DNA of 64,000 nucleotides from Calliphora vicina (lineage: Eukaryota > Arthropoda > Insecta > Diptera > Calliphoridae): the NCBI RefSeq assembly GCF_958450345.1, contig NC_088780.1, positions 112,046,226 through 112,110,225 on the forward strand, in the 5' to 3' direction. Positions 35,124-46,849 of the stretch are shown here, one piece after another. The translations under genes were made by a program, and so were the position numbers. The notes under the pieces are model-generated. The model saw nothing but the letters and a program-made list of their open reading frames with translations. It was not told where the DNA came from and did no database searches. Every line of letters begins with the position of its first letter. Positions within the stretch are counted from its first letter, which is position 1.

Positions 35124-35582
35124 TATGATTTTATACACTATGAATTTAACCAATAAAAGCTAGAGGCTTTTAGCCTTATGCGAAATCTCTTGGTTTCTGC
35201 ATGAAGACGTAATGCCAAGGCATGTGACATAATCGTACTGAGGTATATTGTTAATTGTGACAATTGAGGAATGAACTAATAATCCAGTCACCAAAACTCT
35301 TGTCTGTAATATTCATCAAAGGTAACAAATAAGAGGAAGTTATGTTTAGTCCGTCCGGACATCAATATACAGAAGTTGGAAGATGTTTTGTTAACCTTAA
35401 CGACATCCTTAGTTTTCTGTCAAATTTGGTAAGTGAATTATTTTAAGTGATTGCCTGTTTCCTTGACTCTATTAAACAAAAGACCTGGTCTTCAGTTTTC
35501 CAAGTTCATTCTTTTGTATTTTGACCTTATAGAATATTCGTGGCGGGTCCACGAGGTTCCAAAGTTGGCAACCTTGGGTATA
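35124..35582. other. Unassigned stretch
   Basis: Slightly higher complexity than its surroundings but no motif or reading frame is recognised. TGGCGGGTCCACGAGGTTCC at 35541 resembles 57299-57315 (family O). Confidence 0.35.
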
Positions 35583-35785
35583 TGCAACATTTAAATCGAT
35601 CCCAATTTTCTGTTTTTGTACCACTTCCACAGCCATGAGAAGTATTCTTAAAATTTACTATCCGTTTAGAAATTAGAGATTTACTTTCACTTTTTCTAAA
35701 ATCCCCCTGTGTAGCGTATTATTTATTTCATCATACGCAGGAGGTACAAAAACAGAGAATTGTGATCGTTTAAAGAGTTGCTGCT
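35583..35785. repeat. Long imperfect inverted repeat (foldback)
   Basis: The left arm, about 35583-35630, contains GATCCCAATTTTCTGTTTTT. The right arm, about 35740-35785, contains its inverse AAAAACAGAGAATTGTGATC. The arms extend to GCAAC/GTTGC at their outer ends: roughly 45 bp each with a few mismatches, spacer about 110 bp. Probably a small foldback or MITE. Confidence 0.7.
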
Positions 35786-36655
35786 TCTAAAAGATAAATA
35801 TGTGTGTTATAGAAATTATCAAACTAACCACTAAACATAACGCACAATTAAGATACAAACTCTATGTAGCTTAACTGAATAATAAAATTGAAAAATAATA
35901 ATTTTCACTTTTTACAACGAATAAATTTGAAGAAAAAAATATAAACTTAATAAATAAATAAAAAAGGGGTGAATAAAACTTGCAATGAAATTCATAAACT
36001 TACACATATACTTACTTGTATATTTTACTATCTTTGTTTATACTAATTTACAAACACGCATTTAAGTAAAAATATATGTGTTTTTTTTTCAATAAAATAA
36101 AATCGATATTGAAAAAACTCAAACAGTATTTAAAGTCCTATTTATATATTTTAGTCATACAATTCATTTAAATAAGCTCACACTCAAAAGTACTATAAAA
36201 TTTAACGGCCCCATAAAAAAAGGGAATTGTTTGTTAACACATCATCAACAATTCAAACATTATAATAGACCAACATGGAAATTATAAAAGTATATTTAAA
36301 TAAAATGGACATAAAAATATACAATAAATATATGCTAAACCGATTAACCCTCTGATAGGCATTAAAGTATAAATTTAGTTTAAAAAGTAGATGTTTTAAA
36401 TGGAAAAGGCATTAAAAATTAGATTATCAGCTGTATTAGCGTGAAATTTTAATTTAACTTTAAGCAAGGCACAACAATATAAGATAGAATCATAAGTCAA
36501 ATACGTTCTCGATTATACAATTCGTTATATTATACGTCAAACTAAAGAAAATATGATCAAATCAAAATGAAATCTTGAATTGCAAAAACTACTTAGGCTA
36601 TTAGGGCCTTAATTATTGAAAAAAAAATATTTTCAATTATTTCTTTTGTAAACGT
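35786..36655. other. Unassigned AT-rich stretch
   Basis: No gene was recognised. TACGTTCTCGATTATACAAT with ACGTCAAACTAAAGAAAATA at 36502-36551 is a diverged relative of words inside the family M element at 48218-48778. Confidence 0.4.
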
Positions 36656-36857
36656 TGCATTCAAACTACAGGACGCAATTTTAAAGATAATTCAAAAATT
36701 GGTACAAGCTTTTCTATTGCATAATTTTATGGCGATTGGTCCCTAACCAGTCATAGCTCCCATATAATTTTTTTTAAAGAAAACTGTTTATAATCATCTT
36801 CTCGGTGTAGGGTATCATATGGTAGGGCTTGACCGACTATACTTTCTTACTTGTTTG
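36656..36857 (-). repeat. Family A repeat, terminal fragment
   Basis: Ends GGTAGGGCTTGACCGACTAT then ACTTTCTTACTTGTTT, the inverse of the family A start; AGTCATAGCTCCCATATAA lies inside. Confidence 0.65.
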
Positions 36858-36923
36858 AAATAAATTAGGGTTTATTTCAAAATAAACTTGTTAAATACAT
36901 TTAATATAGCAACAACAAAATAA

Positions 36924-37693
36924 ACAATTAAGAGTGTTATATTCGGCTGTGCCGAATCTTGTATACCCACCATCAATATGTATGTAGTTTTGGCCTTCTG
37001 TAGGGACTTGAATCGGTTATGGTCTGAACTGTATAGACTTTGATAGAGTTATTAATTTCTGAACACTTTAAATGACTTATGTCGAAATTTATGTTAATAT
37101 CATTATATATATAAATATTTTTCTGATATAGGGGTTAAATGGGCGTAGGGTCTATTATGGACCGATCTTAACAAAAGTCAGTAGAAAGATTTATTTCTAC
37201 GGATATTGAACTTGTTTATGTTCAGCACGATACATATTTATTACTACAAGTCAATTATGCATGCAGTCATTTTCTGAGGGGGACTAGGGACAAATATTGC
37301 CCGATTTTCGCCATATTTTACAGTATAATTTCAAAGTAGTTACAACATATTTCTGAAAATATTTTTTGGGATTACTGCTTAATCAAGATATTTATGACTG
37401 CTGAAAAAGTATTCTGGGAGACATTTGTATGGGGGCTAAGTGAAATGGAGCGATATTTAACATTTTCAATACCAAACAAACACTAGTAATAATGAATAGT
37501 TGTGGATAATTTCAGCAAGATATCTCCTTATGTTAGGGCCCTATCGTGTTTTCAAAAGACTGACAGACGGACGGACATAGCTAGATCGTCTTAGAATTTC
37601 ATAAGGACCCAGGACTTTTATATTTATGCGATGTGTTATAAACGGAATGACAAAATCAATATACCACCTCCCATAGCGTTTTTACTAGGGTAT
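36924..37693 (+). repeat. Family C dispersed repeat (relative of family B)
   Basis: Begins AGTGTTATATTCGGCTGTGC, like family B, then diverges. It ends with GACAGACGGACGGACATAGC, TAGATCGTCTTAGAATTTC and a TATAAACGGAATGACAAAAT tail followed by TACTAGGGTATTC. It has the same start-core-GTCY-tail layout as families A and B. A scrap of its tail recurs at 43190-43255. Confidence 0.7.
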
Positions 37694-37731
37694 TCATTGG
37701 AGTAATGATCGTTCGATTAATCGAATAATTT

Positions 37732-37805
37732 TGTACGAGTAATTATTCGAACAATTTAAAAATTACCATTTTCGAATAACGAATAATTCGAAAAATTTTA
37801 TGTAG
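37732..37805. repeat. Cluster of ATTCGAAT-type palindromes
   Basis: TCGTTCGATTAATCGAATAA and several TTATTCGAA/TTCGAATAA words lie just upstream of the hAT transposase remnant. They may be its subterminal sites; a similar cluster is at 20172-20192. Confidence 0.4.
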
Positions 37806-38049
37806 AATAAGCGAATAAAACGACTAAATGTACATATGTATATATTTAAATTTATTAAACTGCTTAAAATTTTTCATAATTTCAAATTTAAATAAGTAAT
37901 AATGACTAATTATTCCGAAATTCGACAAATAACTAAAGATAAAGGGAGTCTTTCGATCACTGTCGATGAGTGATCCGATAGATCATTCTAGAAATATATA
38001 AATATTATTGCAAGAATTTACAATTCTAAAAATAAGTCTTTCAGAATGT

Positions 38050-39049
38050 TTAACTCTTTACGGTTGGGTGGTCACTTTACTGACCACATTTTCTATAGTC
38101 TTTAAAGCATAGTTTATTGGCATCTATTGGCATTTTGCTAAACAATTCTATTTTTTGAAGTCATCGATAAACATATTAATTTGAAAATATTGTAAAGATC
38201 AGTTTTTTTAAGAGACTTTCACGCATTCAATAAAAAACAAGTAAGAAAGTATGGTCGCTCAAGCCCGACCATATAATACCCTACACAGAAACATTTTTAT
38301 TTTTAAATTTCAATAATTTATATTTTTGAGTGATTTTCGGAAGTGGGCCTTATATGGGGACTATGACTAATTATGGACCGATCGTAACAAAATTTGGTGA
38401 CATTAATTTTGTATATATAAAACTTATTTGGAGCACAATTTGTGGAGATACATTTATAAATTAAACATTTATGACCGATAAAGTCCAATTTCGAAAGGAC
38501 ATTTGTATGGGGGCTAGGTGAAATAATGGACCGATTTCAACCAGTTTCAATTGACTTGGTCCTTGGGCCGAAAAAATAATATGTACCAAATTTGATCGAA
38601 ATATCTTAAAAATTGCGACACAAGGTTTATTTAATCGACTCAGAAAGTGATTCTAAGTCGATCGGTATACTTTAAGGTGGGTGTTAGACTAACATTTTTG
38701 GGCGTTACAAACATCTGCACAAACGCATAATACCCTCCCCACTATGGTGGTGTAGGGTGTAAAAAGCACAGAGTGTGTATTGTGCATCGAATTCAGTGTT
38801 ACTTTGATATTTCGGTTGTTTGGTCAGAAAATTTAATCAAAAATATTCGATTTCCAAAAAATTTATACGAAACAAACATTTGTATCATAGTTATTTTTAA
38901 TTCCAACCGCCATGGTGGTTAGTAAACTAACCACTTCACTCCACAAAAAACCTTGGAATGGACCTTACTTTTTGATGTTTTGAAAAAGTAAAAATGCAAT
39001 TGTTTTGATTTTAAACTTATACACAAAAAAGCGTAGCTGAAAGAGTTAA
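38050..39049. mobile_element. piggyBac-like element with TTAA duplication (element 38054-39045)
   Basis: TTAA at 38050-38053 and 39046-39049 flanks an element starting CTCTTTACGG and, inverted from the right, CTCTTTCAGC. Subterminal palindromes GTGGTCACTTTACTGACCAC (38068-38087) and GTGGTTAGTAAACTAACCAC (38916-38935) sit near the two ends. TTAA target plus CTCTTT-type ends point to piggyBac, though its usual CCC start is absent. Removing it rejoins hAT-like coding sequence. It has no transposase; a family A repeat fills the middle. Confidence 0.65.
38237..38762 (+). repeat. Family A repeat inside the piggyBac-like element
   Basis: Starts ACAAGTAAGAAAGTATGGTC, has the TCGATCGGTATACTTTAAGG core and ends CACTATGGTGGTGTAGGGTG. 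The GTCY simple repeat and one internal unit are deleted. Confidence 0.83.
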
Positions 39050-39540
39050 TTTAGTACTTGAACCAATGAAAATAAATGTTACGGAATAAAATATATTTAG
39101 TAAAAAAAAAGGCTGAATGATTTTAGAATTGATTTCGAAACAGAAATTTTAGCGTCTAAACAAGAACATATGCTGGCGAAATATTAGCAAAATCACAATT
39201 AATAATCAAATTAGTGATTTTGAAACGGTCGTCGAAAGTTATAAATGTGACAATCGTCTGACTTCAAATTAGCCATGTTCACTGAAAATGATATCAAACT
39301 TTGAACAGATTTGTGTAATTCCCTAAGACCACTTGATTAAGCAAAGATACGGCAACGTTGATAGAGCTTGAGGGTATAATACAATTTATTATAAATAATT
39401 TATAAAAAGTGAATAATTCATTTACTCATTTTAAAACCCGAATTAATGAACATAAAATACTCTTATATTGTACTTGAATTCAGGATCATGTCCAACTACC
39501 TCGGAAACTAAAAAGTTTGCTAGTCAATTCTTTTGTAGAT

Positions 39541-40790
39541 TGTTCGATGTAATCTGATCAGAATATTTCTGATGAAAATTTAATAATGATATTGTTTTCG
39601 AATGTTTTTTAACATTATCAATACTTGAATTGTTAACTTTAATTTTTTTTTTTGTTTTTCTTTAACAATAAATTTTTAATTTTTTTTTAAATTCTTTAAA
39701 TTTTGTTTAAGAATAATAATGTTTATTTTCAACACTTACATGTTCATTTAGAAATTTAGTTCTTCATGTTTATTATTATTACTTTTTTCGTTTTAATTTA
39801 TATATTAACATGTTTTTTTTTATTATTTTCATAACTTTCATATTTCATTCTTACAAGCATAAATGTTCTTAACCTTCCCCAAATATAAAAAAAATAATAA
39901 AATGTTTAATTTTACATAGTGAAAGTATATTTCTTTAATGTGAAAAGAAGCTTTAATACAAAATTTAATTCATGTGAATGTTGAAAAATAAAAGTTCCGT
40001 TTTGATAATTTTGTTAGCCACCGCTAGTTACCCATCAACCTACTAGCAAGGCTTTTGACTGCCGAATTTAATACACGCCTGGCTGTTAGCGATTTTGTTA
40101 AAGTAGCAAATGCAATGTTGACTCATCTTAATAATTTAAGGTTTGCGTTTTAAATATTTATGTAATCGTAAAATAAAAATGTTGTAGGTACATGGCAACA
40201 TTTTGAAATTTGTTTGAATTTGTAGTAAGAATTTAACATATTTTTAAGAAAATAACAAAAATAACTTAAATTTAAGGGCCAAAAACAGCAATCTAAAGTG
40301 AAATGAACTACAGATTTAATGTTTACTTTTATTATTGGTACCTTAAACAATCATCAGCAAATATTATAAATAAATAATAACAACATCTACACCACAATTT
40401 TTGCCACATCCATTACCACGTATTTTATACATATTTTAAATGCATTTCACTTTCAATCACATAAATTTTGAAATGCCATTCAAACGTTTGCTCAAAATGT
40501 GCCAAAAACAATTTACATATTTGTCCTAACACATCATTCGCATCAACAAAAACAAAGTTTGTATTGCATACGATAAAATAATATGCACTTGTATTTCAAT
40601 TGATCAACCACAAATTAAAAATAAAAGCAAAAGTTGCATCAATAATAAAATAAATGACATTTCACAAATGATTGAATGAATCAACCAGCGAGACGACCAC
40701 AACTGAAAAACGAACTACATATTTATTTATATCTAATGAAAACATTCACAGTTTTATAGTATTTAAGTTAATTTGAATTAAGTTACGAGA
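39541..40790. other. Unassigned AT-rich stretch
   Basis: Very T-rich from 39640 to 39870. No gene or bounded repeat was recognised. Confidence 0.35.
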
Positions 40791-41095
40791 GTGGCTAAAC
40801 AATTTTTAACAAATTTGTCGTGGTCTGTGGAGCTACTGAAAATCCACGCAAGACCTGACTTACAATCCATTGAGTTCAATATTTCTAACAGATCGACATA
40901 TTTTGTATTCGGGAATTTTTATAGATATGAAGTATTCTCTGAATCTGGTACACATCCAACTGACAAAAACTGAAACTGCTGAGGTAATTACGGGCACAAG
41001 GATACTAAACTATGTCACCAGTTTCGATGACCTAATAGCATGTCGGTATCTGAGTTTGTGGCAAAGATAAAGATTGAGTGAAGAAGTTTATGCGA
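40791..41095 (+). other. Unassigned stretch with two overlapping short open frames
   Basis: Frames at 40791-40973 and 40870-41070 lie in sequence of more balanced composition than its neighbours. The products (60 and 66 residues) contain no motif or signal peptide that I know. It could be a decayed coding fragment; I cannot assign it. Confidence 0.3.
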
Positions 41096-41399
41096 AATGT
41101 TTGATCTATCTAGTATCGAATAGGACGATATAATGGGATATATTACTAAAAAATATCAGTTGTAAATTTAAATTAGCAAAAATGATTTGTGTTAATTTTC
41201 CATGTCTCATCGTCTAGGCTCCATCGTTCTTCAATTATTTTTAAACGACGGACGAAAATATTGTCAAAAATTTGTTTGCCCTTTTTAAATGTCAAACAAT
41301 TCTGATAAACAGAGAATATTTCGGGAAATCTTAATCTCCTTATGTCCTTTCCTCTAGGAAATGTCGTGAATTTAACCTGTCATAAGGAGTGAGCACGAA

Positions 41400-41491
41400 A
41401 AAAATGGTGATTTAGTTTAGGTCTAAAACTGTGTAGACCTAAAAAAAAAATTAATAAAGGGTCCATTTTGAAAAAAAAACGTTTTGTTATA
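41400..41491 (-). repeat. Family D repeat, left part of a copy split by a Tc1 element
   Basis: Inverted, it reads AACAAAACGTTTTTTTTTCA then AAATGGACCC, which follows the internal family D order seen at 1240-1275. It is the continuation of the family D piece at 42875-43165 on the other side of the Tc1 element. Confidence 0.55.
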
Positions 41492-42874
41492 CAGTGGTCG
41501 ACATAAGTCTACGTACGACCATAATTTTTGCCACTTTATGAGAGAAAACCCGGCAAATAAAAAAATAATAATGCAGTTTTGTTTGAAATCTATTTTTATT
41601 GCTATGCACCAAAATATTGTTGCAATGTAAACTTGCAAAATTATTCATAAAAAACAATAAAAAAACATTGACAAAAGTCTACATACGACCACAGCATGTC
41701 CTGGTTTTTTTTAATACTAACAGATAAGCATGCAATTTATTAAGTTTACAGTTCAAACAATATTCAGTAACTTTGAAAACACTGTTAGAGTTAAAAACAA
41801 GCTGCGAAGTGGTCGCCCAAAGAAACTACATCGTAGAGATGTAATCTTCATTTTAAAAGAAGTCAACAAAAACTCAAAAGTAAATACCACAAAATTGGCT
41901 AAAGAACTCGCAACAAGATCACGAACAATTCAAAGAACCTTAAATAATAATGGTAATTAAAGCAGAAATCCTCGTAAATTAGCGAAAGGATCGCAAACTT
42001 CGTTTGGAATTCGCCCAAAAGCACTTTGAAAAGGACATGGAATTCTTGAAGCCAGTTTTGTTCACTGATGAGTTGAAGTATAACATATTTGGAAGTGTTG
42101 GAGAGAGATAAAGTATGGCGCAAAACAAATACAACAATGGATCCGAAAAACTTACTGGCTACAGTAAAGCATGGTGTTGGCAGTGTGATGGTTTGGGGTA
42201 CTGTCGCTGCTTCTGGAGTGGGAAAGTTAGTGATTATTGAGGGTAATATGGATCGTTATCAGTACAAATCCATTTTGGAACAAAATTTGAGAGCACCAGT
42301 TGATATTTTAACTCTTGGCTAAAGTTGGATATTTCAGCAAGATAACGATCCGAAACATACGTCTCAAACTGTCAAAGATTGGATACTCTACCATGCCCCA
42401 CGACAATTGTACACAGCACCTCAAAGCCCGGACTTAAATGTTATAGAGCGCGTGTGGGAAATTCTACAACGGAAGATCCAAAAACATCTTATTACTTGTG
42501 CACCAATGTTAAAGGACAAGCTTCCAGAAGAATGGCAAAATATAACGTCCGCAGAACTGGAAAATTTAGTTACTTCGATGCACAGACGCTTGTATATGCC
42601 CGTGGAGGCCCAACGAAATATTGAATTTAATGAAAATTTGTATTCGCTGAAAAATGTTTATTTAGTGTACAGATCGTATGTAGACTTTTGTCAACATATT
42701 TTATTAATTTTTTGTGAATAACGGTTAAATTAATTATAAATTAAGTGATATTTTTTTGTTATATTACTAAAAATGCATTTGAAATAAAACTGCATCATTA
42801 CTTTTACTTATTATCGTTTAGAAGTCCGCGAGTTACGAAAATAATGGTCGTATGTAGACTTTTGTCGGTCACTG
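41490..42874 (+). mobile_element. Tc1-like transposon with paired terminal motifs (element 41492-42874)
   Basis: The left end TA|CAGTGGTCGACATAAGTC and inverted right end CAGTGACCGACAAAAGTC continue TACRTACGACCATNAT. The same motif occurs again inside each end: GACAAAAGTCTACATACGAC at about 41670 and its inverse at about 42675. That gives four presumed transposase sites in IR/DR arrangement. The element is 1383 bp. The right flank has CA instead of TA, so one target base has mutated. It is inserted in a family D repeat. Confidence 0.85.
41730..42624 (+). pseudogene. Tc1-like transposase pseudogene
   Basis: The helix-turn-helix region (41730-41960) reads SGRPKKLHRRDVIFILKEV then KLAKELATRSRTIQRTLN. 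The catalytic domain follows in fragments: LFTDELKYNIFG (first D, usually SDES), VKHGVGSVMVWGTVAASG (42165-42225), QQDNDPKHTSQ (second D, about 42337) and SPDLNVIERVWEIL (third D/E position, E at about 42448). The protein end ARGGPTKY plus stop lies at 42598-42624 in another frame. Stops at about 41958, 42105 and 42320 plus frame shifts inactivate it. All three catalytic acids survive, which suggests fairly recent loss. The family is about 340 residues; this spans about the same. Confidence 0.9.
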
Positions 42875-43165
42875 CATATCCCACTAAGCGACCAAAAAGC
42901 TCTTCAAAGAAAATACCTAAGCTTTCTTTTAAGAAAAAAAGGCACATTTTGAAAAAAGGTTTTGATTTTGAAAAAAAATTTAAGAAATAGCTATCTAAAC
43001 TATTTGGGACACATTTTGCTAAGAACAATAGGTATGAGAAAAACAACCCTGTTTAGCCAAAATTTAAAATTTTTACCCCCTCTAACTAAGAGAGTTCTTG
43101 ACCGATCTCGATCGGAAGACATGGATTTAAAAAGTTGGTTCACTTGACATGAAATCCCCCATATA
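42875..43165 (-). repeat. Family D repeat, right part of the split copy
   Basis: On the minus strand it begins with the family's terminal repeat ATATATGGGGGATTTCATG, continues CATGTCTTCCGATCGAGATC and runs to the CTTAGTGGGATAT word where the Tc1 element interrupts it. Confidence 0.7.
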
Positions 43166-43189
43166 TGAAATTTTTTCGTACGCTACTTT

Positions 43190-43255
43190 TGTGGGTATTT
43201 TGTTTCGATGTGTTACAAACGGAATGAAAAATTCAATATATAACCCATGTTTTTG
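43190..43255 (+). repeat. Family C tail fragment
   Basis: GATGTGTTACAAACGGAATG then AAAAATTCAATATATAACCC resembles the tail of family C at 37625-37670. Confidence 0.45.
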
Positions 43256-43474
43256 GTGGAGGAAATTATTTAGAATGCATATGAAATTATGTTCTCCATT
43301 CTTATTAATATTACTTATTATAACTATTACAATTTAGTCCTGCTACTACACTTTCTGATTTATCCTCGCATTTTGATAAACGTCGAATGAACGCTTATTT
43401 TTTAAATGTTTATTTGTGAAAAACAGACATATGATAAAAATGAAAATGGATATTGTGTGGATTATCAAAACATA
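43256..43474. other. Unassigned spacer
   Basis: Nothing recognised. Confidence 0.35.
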
Positions 43475-44218
43475 ATATGCATATGAGCAATTCCATGTCA
43501 TCGTACGTGACATTTGTACGCCAATAGAGTGGAATAGATTTTGCAAAAATAAGAGTATCTAAAAAATAATTTGGTCTTTATGTTCCATTCAGAGGGTACT
43601 ATATTTAAAAAAAAAATAAGTTCTTTCGAAACATTGTTGTCCAAAATGTATAACGAAATAAAGATATATCGTACGTGACATAAAACCGAAGTAATTTTGA
43701 GGTGCACGTAGAAATATGCAAAAATTTGCGAATCGTGAAAGGCGTTATGTTTTCTTTTAATTTCGTACACTAAACCAAATATTTTTCCTTTACAATCCGT
43801 TATATTTAAATAAAAATCTTTTGACATACGTGACATACCGTACGTGACAGATTTTTCTCTTATAATAAAACAATATATATTCTGTAAATATATGTATACA
43901 AAAAGTAAAAAAATAAATAGAAAATATATATTCGGTTTCAATAAACAATTTGATAATAGCAAAAAACAATCAGAGTCAAATTGATTTCATACAACATGCT
44001 AAATGGGAGCTTAGTTTTCGCCGCCTTTTCAGCCTAAAACATTAAAAAGTTAAATATAGTCAGTTTATACTATTATTTTTGCCCTTAATAAGCTCTAAAT
44101 ACTTTCACATAGTAACATTTTAGTGTTTTCTTCTATTCAAATCATCTTGAAAAAAAGTTTTAAGGTTTTTGTTTTTTCAGTCGTGGTTGTCATTCTCGTG
44201 GAATTGCCCATATGAAAT
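43475..44218 (-). mobile_element. Family L element with CATATGRGCAATTCCA ends
   Basis: CATATGAGCAATTCCATG (43478) and, inverted, CATATGGGCAATTCCACG (44218) form about 18-bp inverted ends. CGTACGTGACAT words recur inside (43502, 43669 and, reversed in order, 43840-43852). The long minus frame at 43498-43962 is rich in F/Y/I with no motif and is not a gene. A partial copy lies at 22027-22264. Confidence 0.6.
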
Positions 44219-44270
44219 ATGAATAACAAATCAGAAAAAAAACACAATACCCTTGTTATTGACGCCAGTA

Positions 44271-44328
44271 TCTGTCGGGCAGTAAGTATCCATACTATAT
44301 CTGTCGGGCAGTAAGTATCCATACTATT
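44271..44328 (+). repeat. Short tandem duplication, 29 bp
   Basis: ATCTGTCGGGCAGTAAGTAT continuing CCATACTAT occurs twice in direct succession. Confidence 0.9.
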
Positions 44329-45959
44329 CCAACTACCGTCATTATTATGTATCACCGTCGTTATCAACACTAGATGCAACAATATATGTAATTAATTGGT
44401 CTAGCTGCAAATGTGGTTGTATGAATGTTGTAGCAAGTGTCTGCACCGCTGTTGTTGATAGTTAACTAAGTTATTGTAATTTCAATATCTATGTAATATC
44501 TAAAAAAAATGAAGCATAAAATCTACTGCAAATGTAACGGTCAATAAACAGTAAATGTAAAACGAATTATTTAAACTTTGAATGAAAAAAAAAAATAGTT
44601 TGTATTTCCATTTGATCGGTCTAGTAAAATACTGACTTTTTTCATTATAATTTTTTTAAATTAATATTTGTATGCACTTGCAACATAATAAAAAGTTCAT
44701 TATTAAAGGTCCATACTAGTTTTATTAAAACATTCTTCAATAAAAAGTTAAAAATAGTTTGTTTTCTTTCTTTTTCAAATTGAACTGTGTGAGAAAAGAA
44801 ACATGGAATAAATGCTTTATATTAACATTAGCTATTTTACTTATGCTGCATTTAATTTTCTATTGTTTAATATTGTTTGTGTTTATTTTTCTTTTCTTTT
44901 TGTTTCCCAAATGAAAGCCAATTATCTTTATTGAAATATCTTTAATAAAGAAAAACTGTATATTTAATGATAATAGCCAGACTAAAGGACTTTCCCTTTT
45001 TTTGTAGAGTTTTACATATAAACAGGTGATCTGAAAAATTAAAAAAAAAACAGACAAATTGAACTTTAAAGTATGACTGAGCTGTAATTATAATTTTCCA
45101 ACTGATTAATAATTTATCTGTTTTATGAAAGGCCAGAAAAACCACTGCATAATAAATATGTATGTATGTATATGTAGCATGTGTAGTTTTCTTGGAATAT
45201 GTGATGGCAAATATGCAGTTGAAATTCATACAAAAGTACGTGCTTGTAATTATTAAGTTTGTATTACTGATGAATGTTGTTGAAATCCATTTAAAACTTT
45301 GGATTTTACTTTTCAAAGGCGAAGTGCTTTTTTACATACTTTTGGTTGATTTTGCAGGTTTTTAAAGGGTCATCTTAAAGCTGTAATCTGATGTTTGTGC
45401 AAATTCGTTTATTTTATGTTTTTAGTAAACTTTCTAGGACGCATTAGATTAATCCGTCTTTCTCTAGTACATGGCAACGATTCGAGGGCCACACTGTTTA
45501 GTTAGAACTTGATAATTACAAGAACACAGTTTACTAGAACACAAAATGCCTAGTAAACTGCTGGTGTGGTACCATCTTTGAATCACAAAAGTGAACCCGA
45601 ATCTGAGGTATTCTTACATAATCGTATTTAACAGATCGTACATATTTTGAACCAGTGTAGGCCTTGATGTTTGAATCAAGGGGATCAACAAATAAATAGT
45701 AAATAAATGTAATGTCTTGGCCTTGAGTTTCAGAACTCCAGAATGGACAATTATGTGGAGTCAGATGTTACATTAACAACGATACTGTAGACAATCGGCA
45801 ATACCATTAGGAAATGCTCTGATTCGTTGAGCGATATATAGATATGCTTTCAAATTAAGGTATCTAATACAGAGGTCAACAGCAAAAAAAGGCTTCACTA
45901 ACCACTATATAAATTTGATGCACCATCGATTACCTAAGAACAAAAATGATAAAAATTTT
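44329..45959. other. Unassigned AT-rich stretch
   Basis: No gene or bounded repeat was recognised. Balanced composition at 45430-45860 without any reading frame or known motif. Confidence 0.35.
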
Positions 45960-46725
45960 TAATTCTATGGATAGATTTTTTTAGATGTTTCTCTAAATAA
46001 TTTATGATAACTCAAAAAGGGTTAGTCCAATATTATAGAAGTAAACGTTATAGAAACGTTCAAATTTACATAGCCTTTAATTTTGTTATATATTGCGTTT
46101 TAATCGGCTCAGTAGTTTCGAAGTTATAATAACAAATTGAAGCAAATAAAATATTTTTTACGTGAAAATAAATAGAAAATAGTTTTAAAAAACTCATGAA
46201 AAATCGAAAACGTCAGAACTTGTTCAGGTTTATTACTTTGTAGCAAAGCCGCGTATAATAGGAACAAAATGAGATATTGAAGATAAAAATCGATTGATTC
46301 TTTTCGAATTTATTCACAATTAAGTGAATTCGCTCATTTTCAAAAAATTTAACTTTTTTGTTTGATATACATAAAATTGAGCAGTTAATGTTCTTCTTTC
46401 GATTGACTGAATATTGAAAACATTTTGCCCATGCTATGTAAAAATTTTTACATATATAATGCGTTTTAATCGGCTCAGTAGTTTCGGAGTTATAATAACA
46501 AATTTAGGCAAAAAATATATTTTTTTTGTAAAAATATCCAATTTTTTGTTTTAAAAAAATCATGAAAAATCGAAAACGGCAGAAACTGTTCAGATTTATA
46601 GCTTTATCGCAAAGCCACATGTAATAGGAACAAAATAAGATATCGATCATAAAAATCGATGGATCATTTTCCAATTTATTCGCAATTAAGTGAATTCGCT
46701 TATTTTCAGAAGAGTACATTTTAAA
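45960..46725 (+). repeat. Family H, two tandem units of about 367 bp
   Basis: GCGTTTTAATCGGCTCAGTA occurs at 46095 and 46462, each followed by GAGTTATAATAACAAATT, ATCATGAAAAATCGAAAACG (or close) and ATTAAGTGAATTCGCT. A related copy is at 56030-56560. Confidence 0.8.
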
Positions 46726-46849
46726 GAAGTGGCCACTTAAAATCCGTACGGATTAAAGCGAGCATAAGTTTTAAATGAAACAACGTATGTTAACATTATT
46801 TACATGAAATTAAAGGTAATTTATTAAGCTTTAAAAAAATATAACTGTA
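46726..46849. other. Unassigned spacer
   Basis: Contains AGTGGCCACTTAAAATCCGT, possibly a terminus of the transposon whose broken gene follows. Confidence 0.35.

Larger units (their letters stand above)
37890..39540 (+). pseudogene. hAT transposase pseudogene, interrupted by nested insertions
   Basis: Upstream of the inserted element, 37929-38048 reads GSLSITVDE, a stop, SDRS, then YINIIARIY and SFRM. This matches the hAT block around the first catalytic aspartate (consensus like SISFDEWT). After the insertion, 39050-39130 continues LVLEPMKINVT and RLNDFRIDFETEI, as in the family's xLGLVPM...L segment. A later block near 39320-39480 (TLIELEGIIQFIINNL and KTRINEHKILL) fits the stretch before the dimerisation domain. 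There are many stops and frame changes, and the C-terminal dimerisation motif was not found. It is a dead gene; the subfamily is unknown. Confidence 0.6.

Noticed and set aside
43498..43962. 154-codon minus-strand frame, the second longest in the window
   Set aside because: It lies wholly in a TIR repeat (family L); composition is F/Y/I/K-rich as expected for chance frames in AT-rich DNA.
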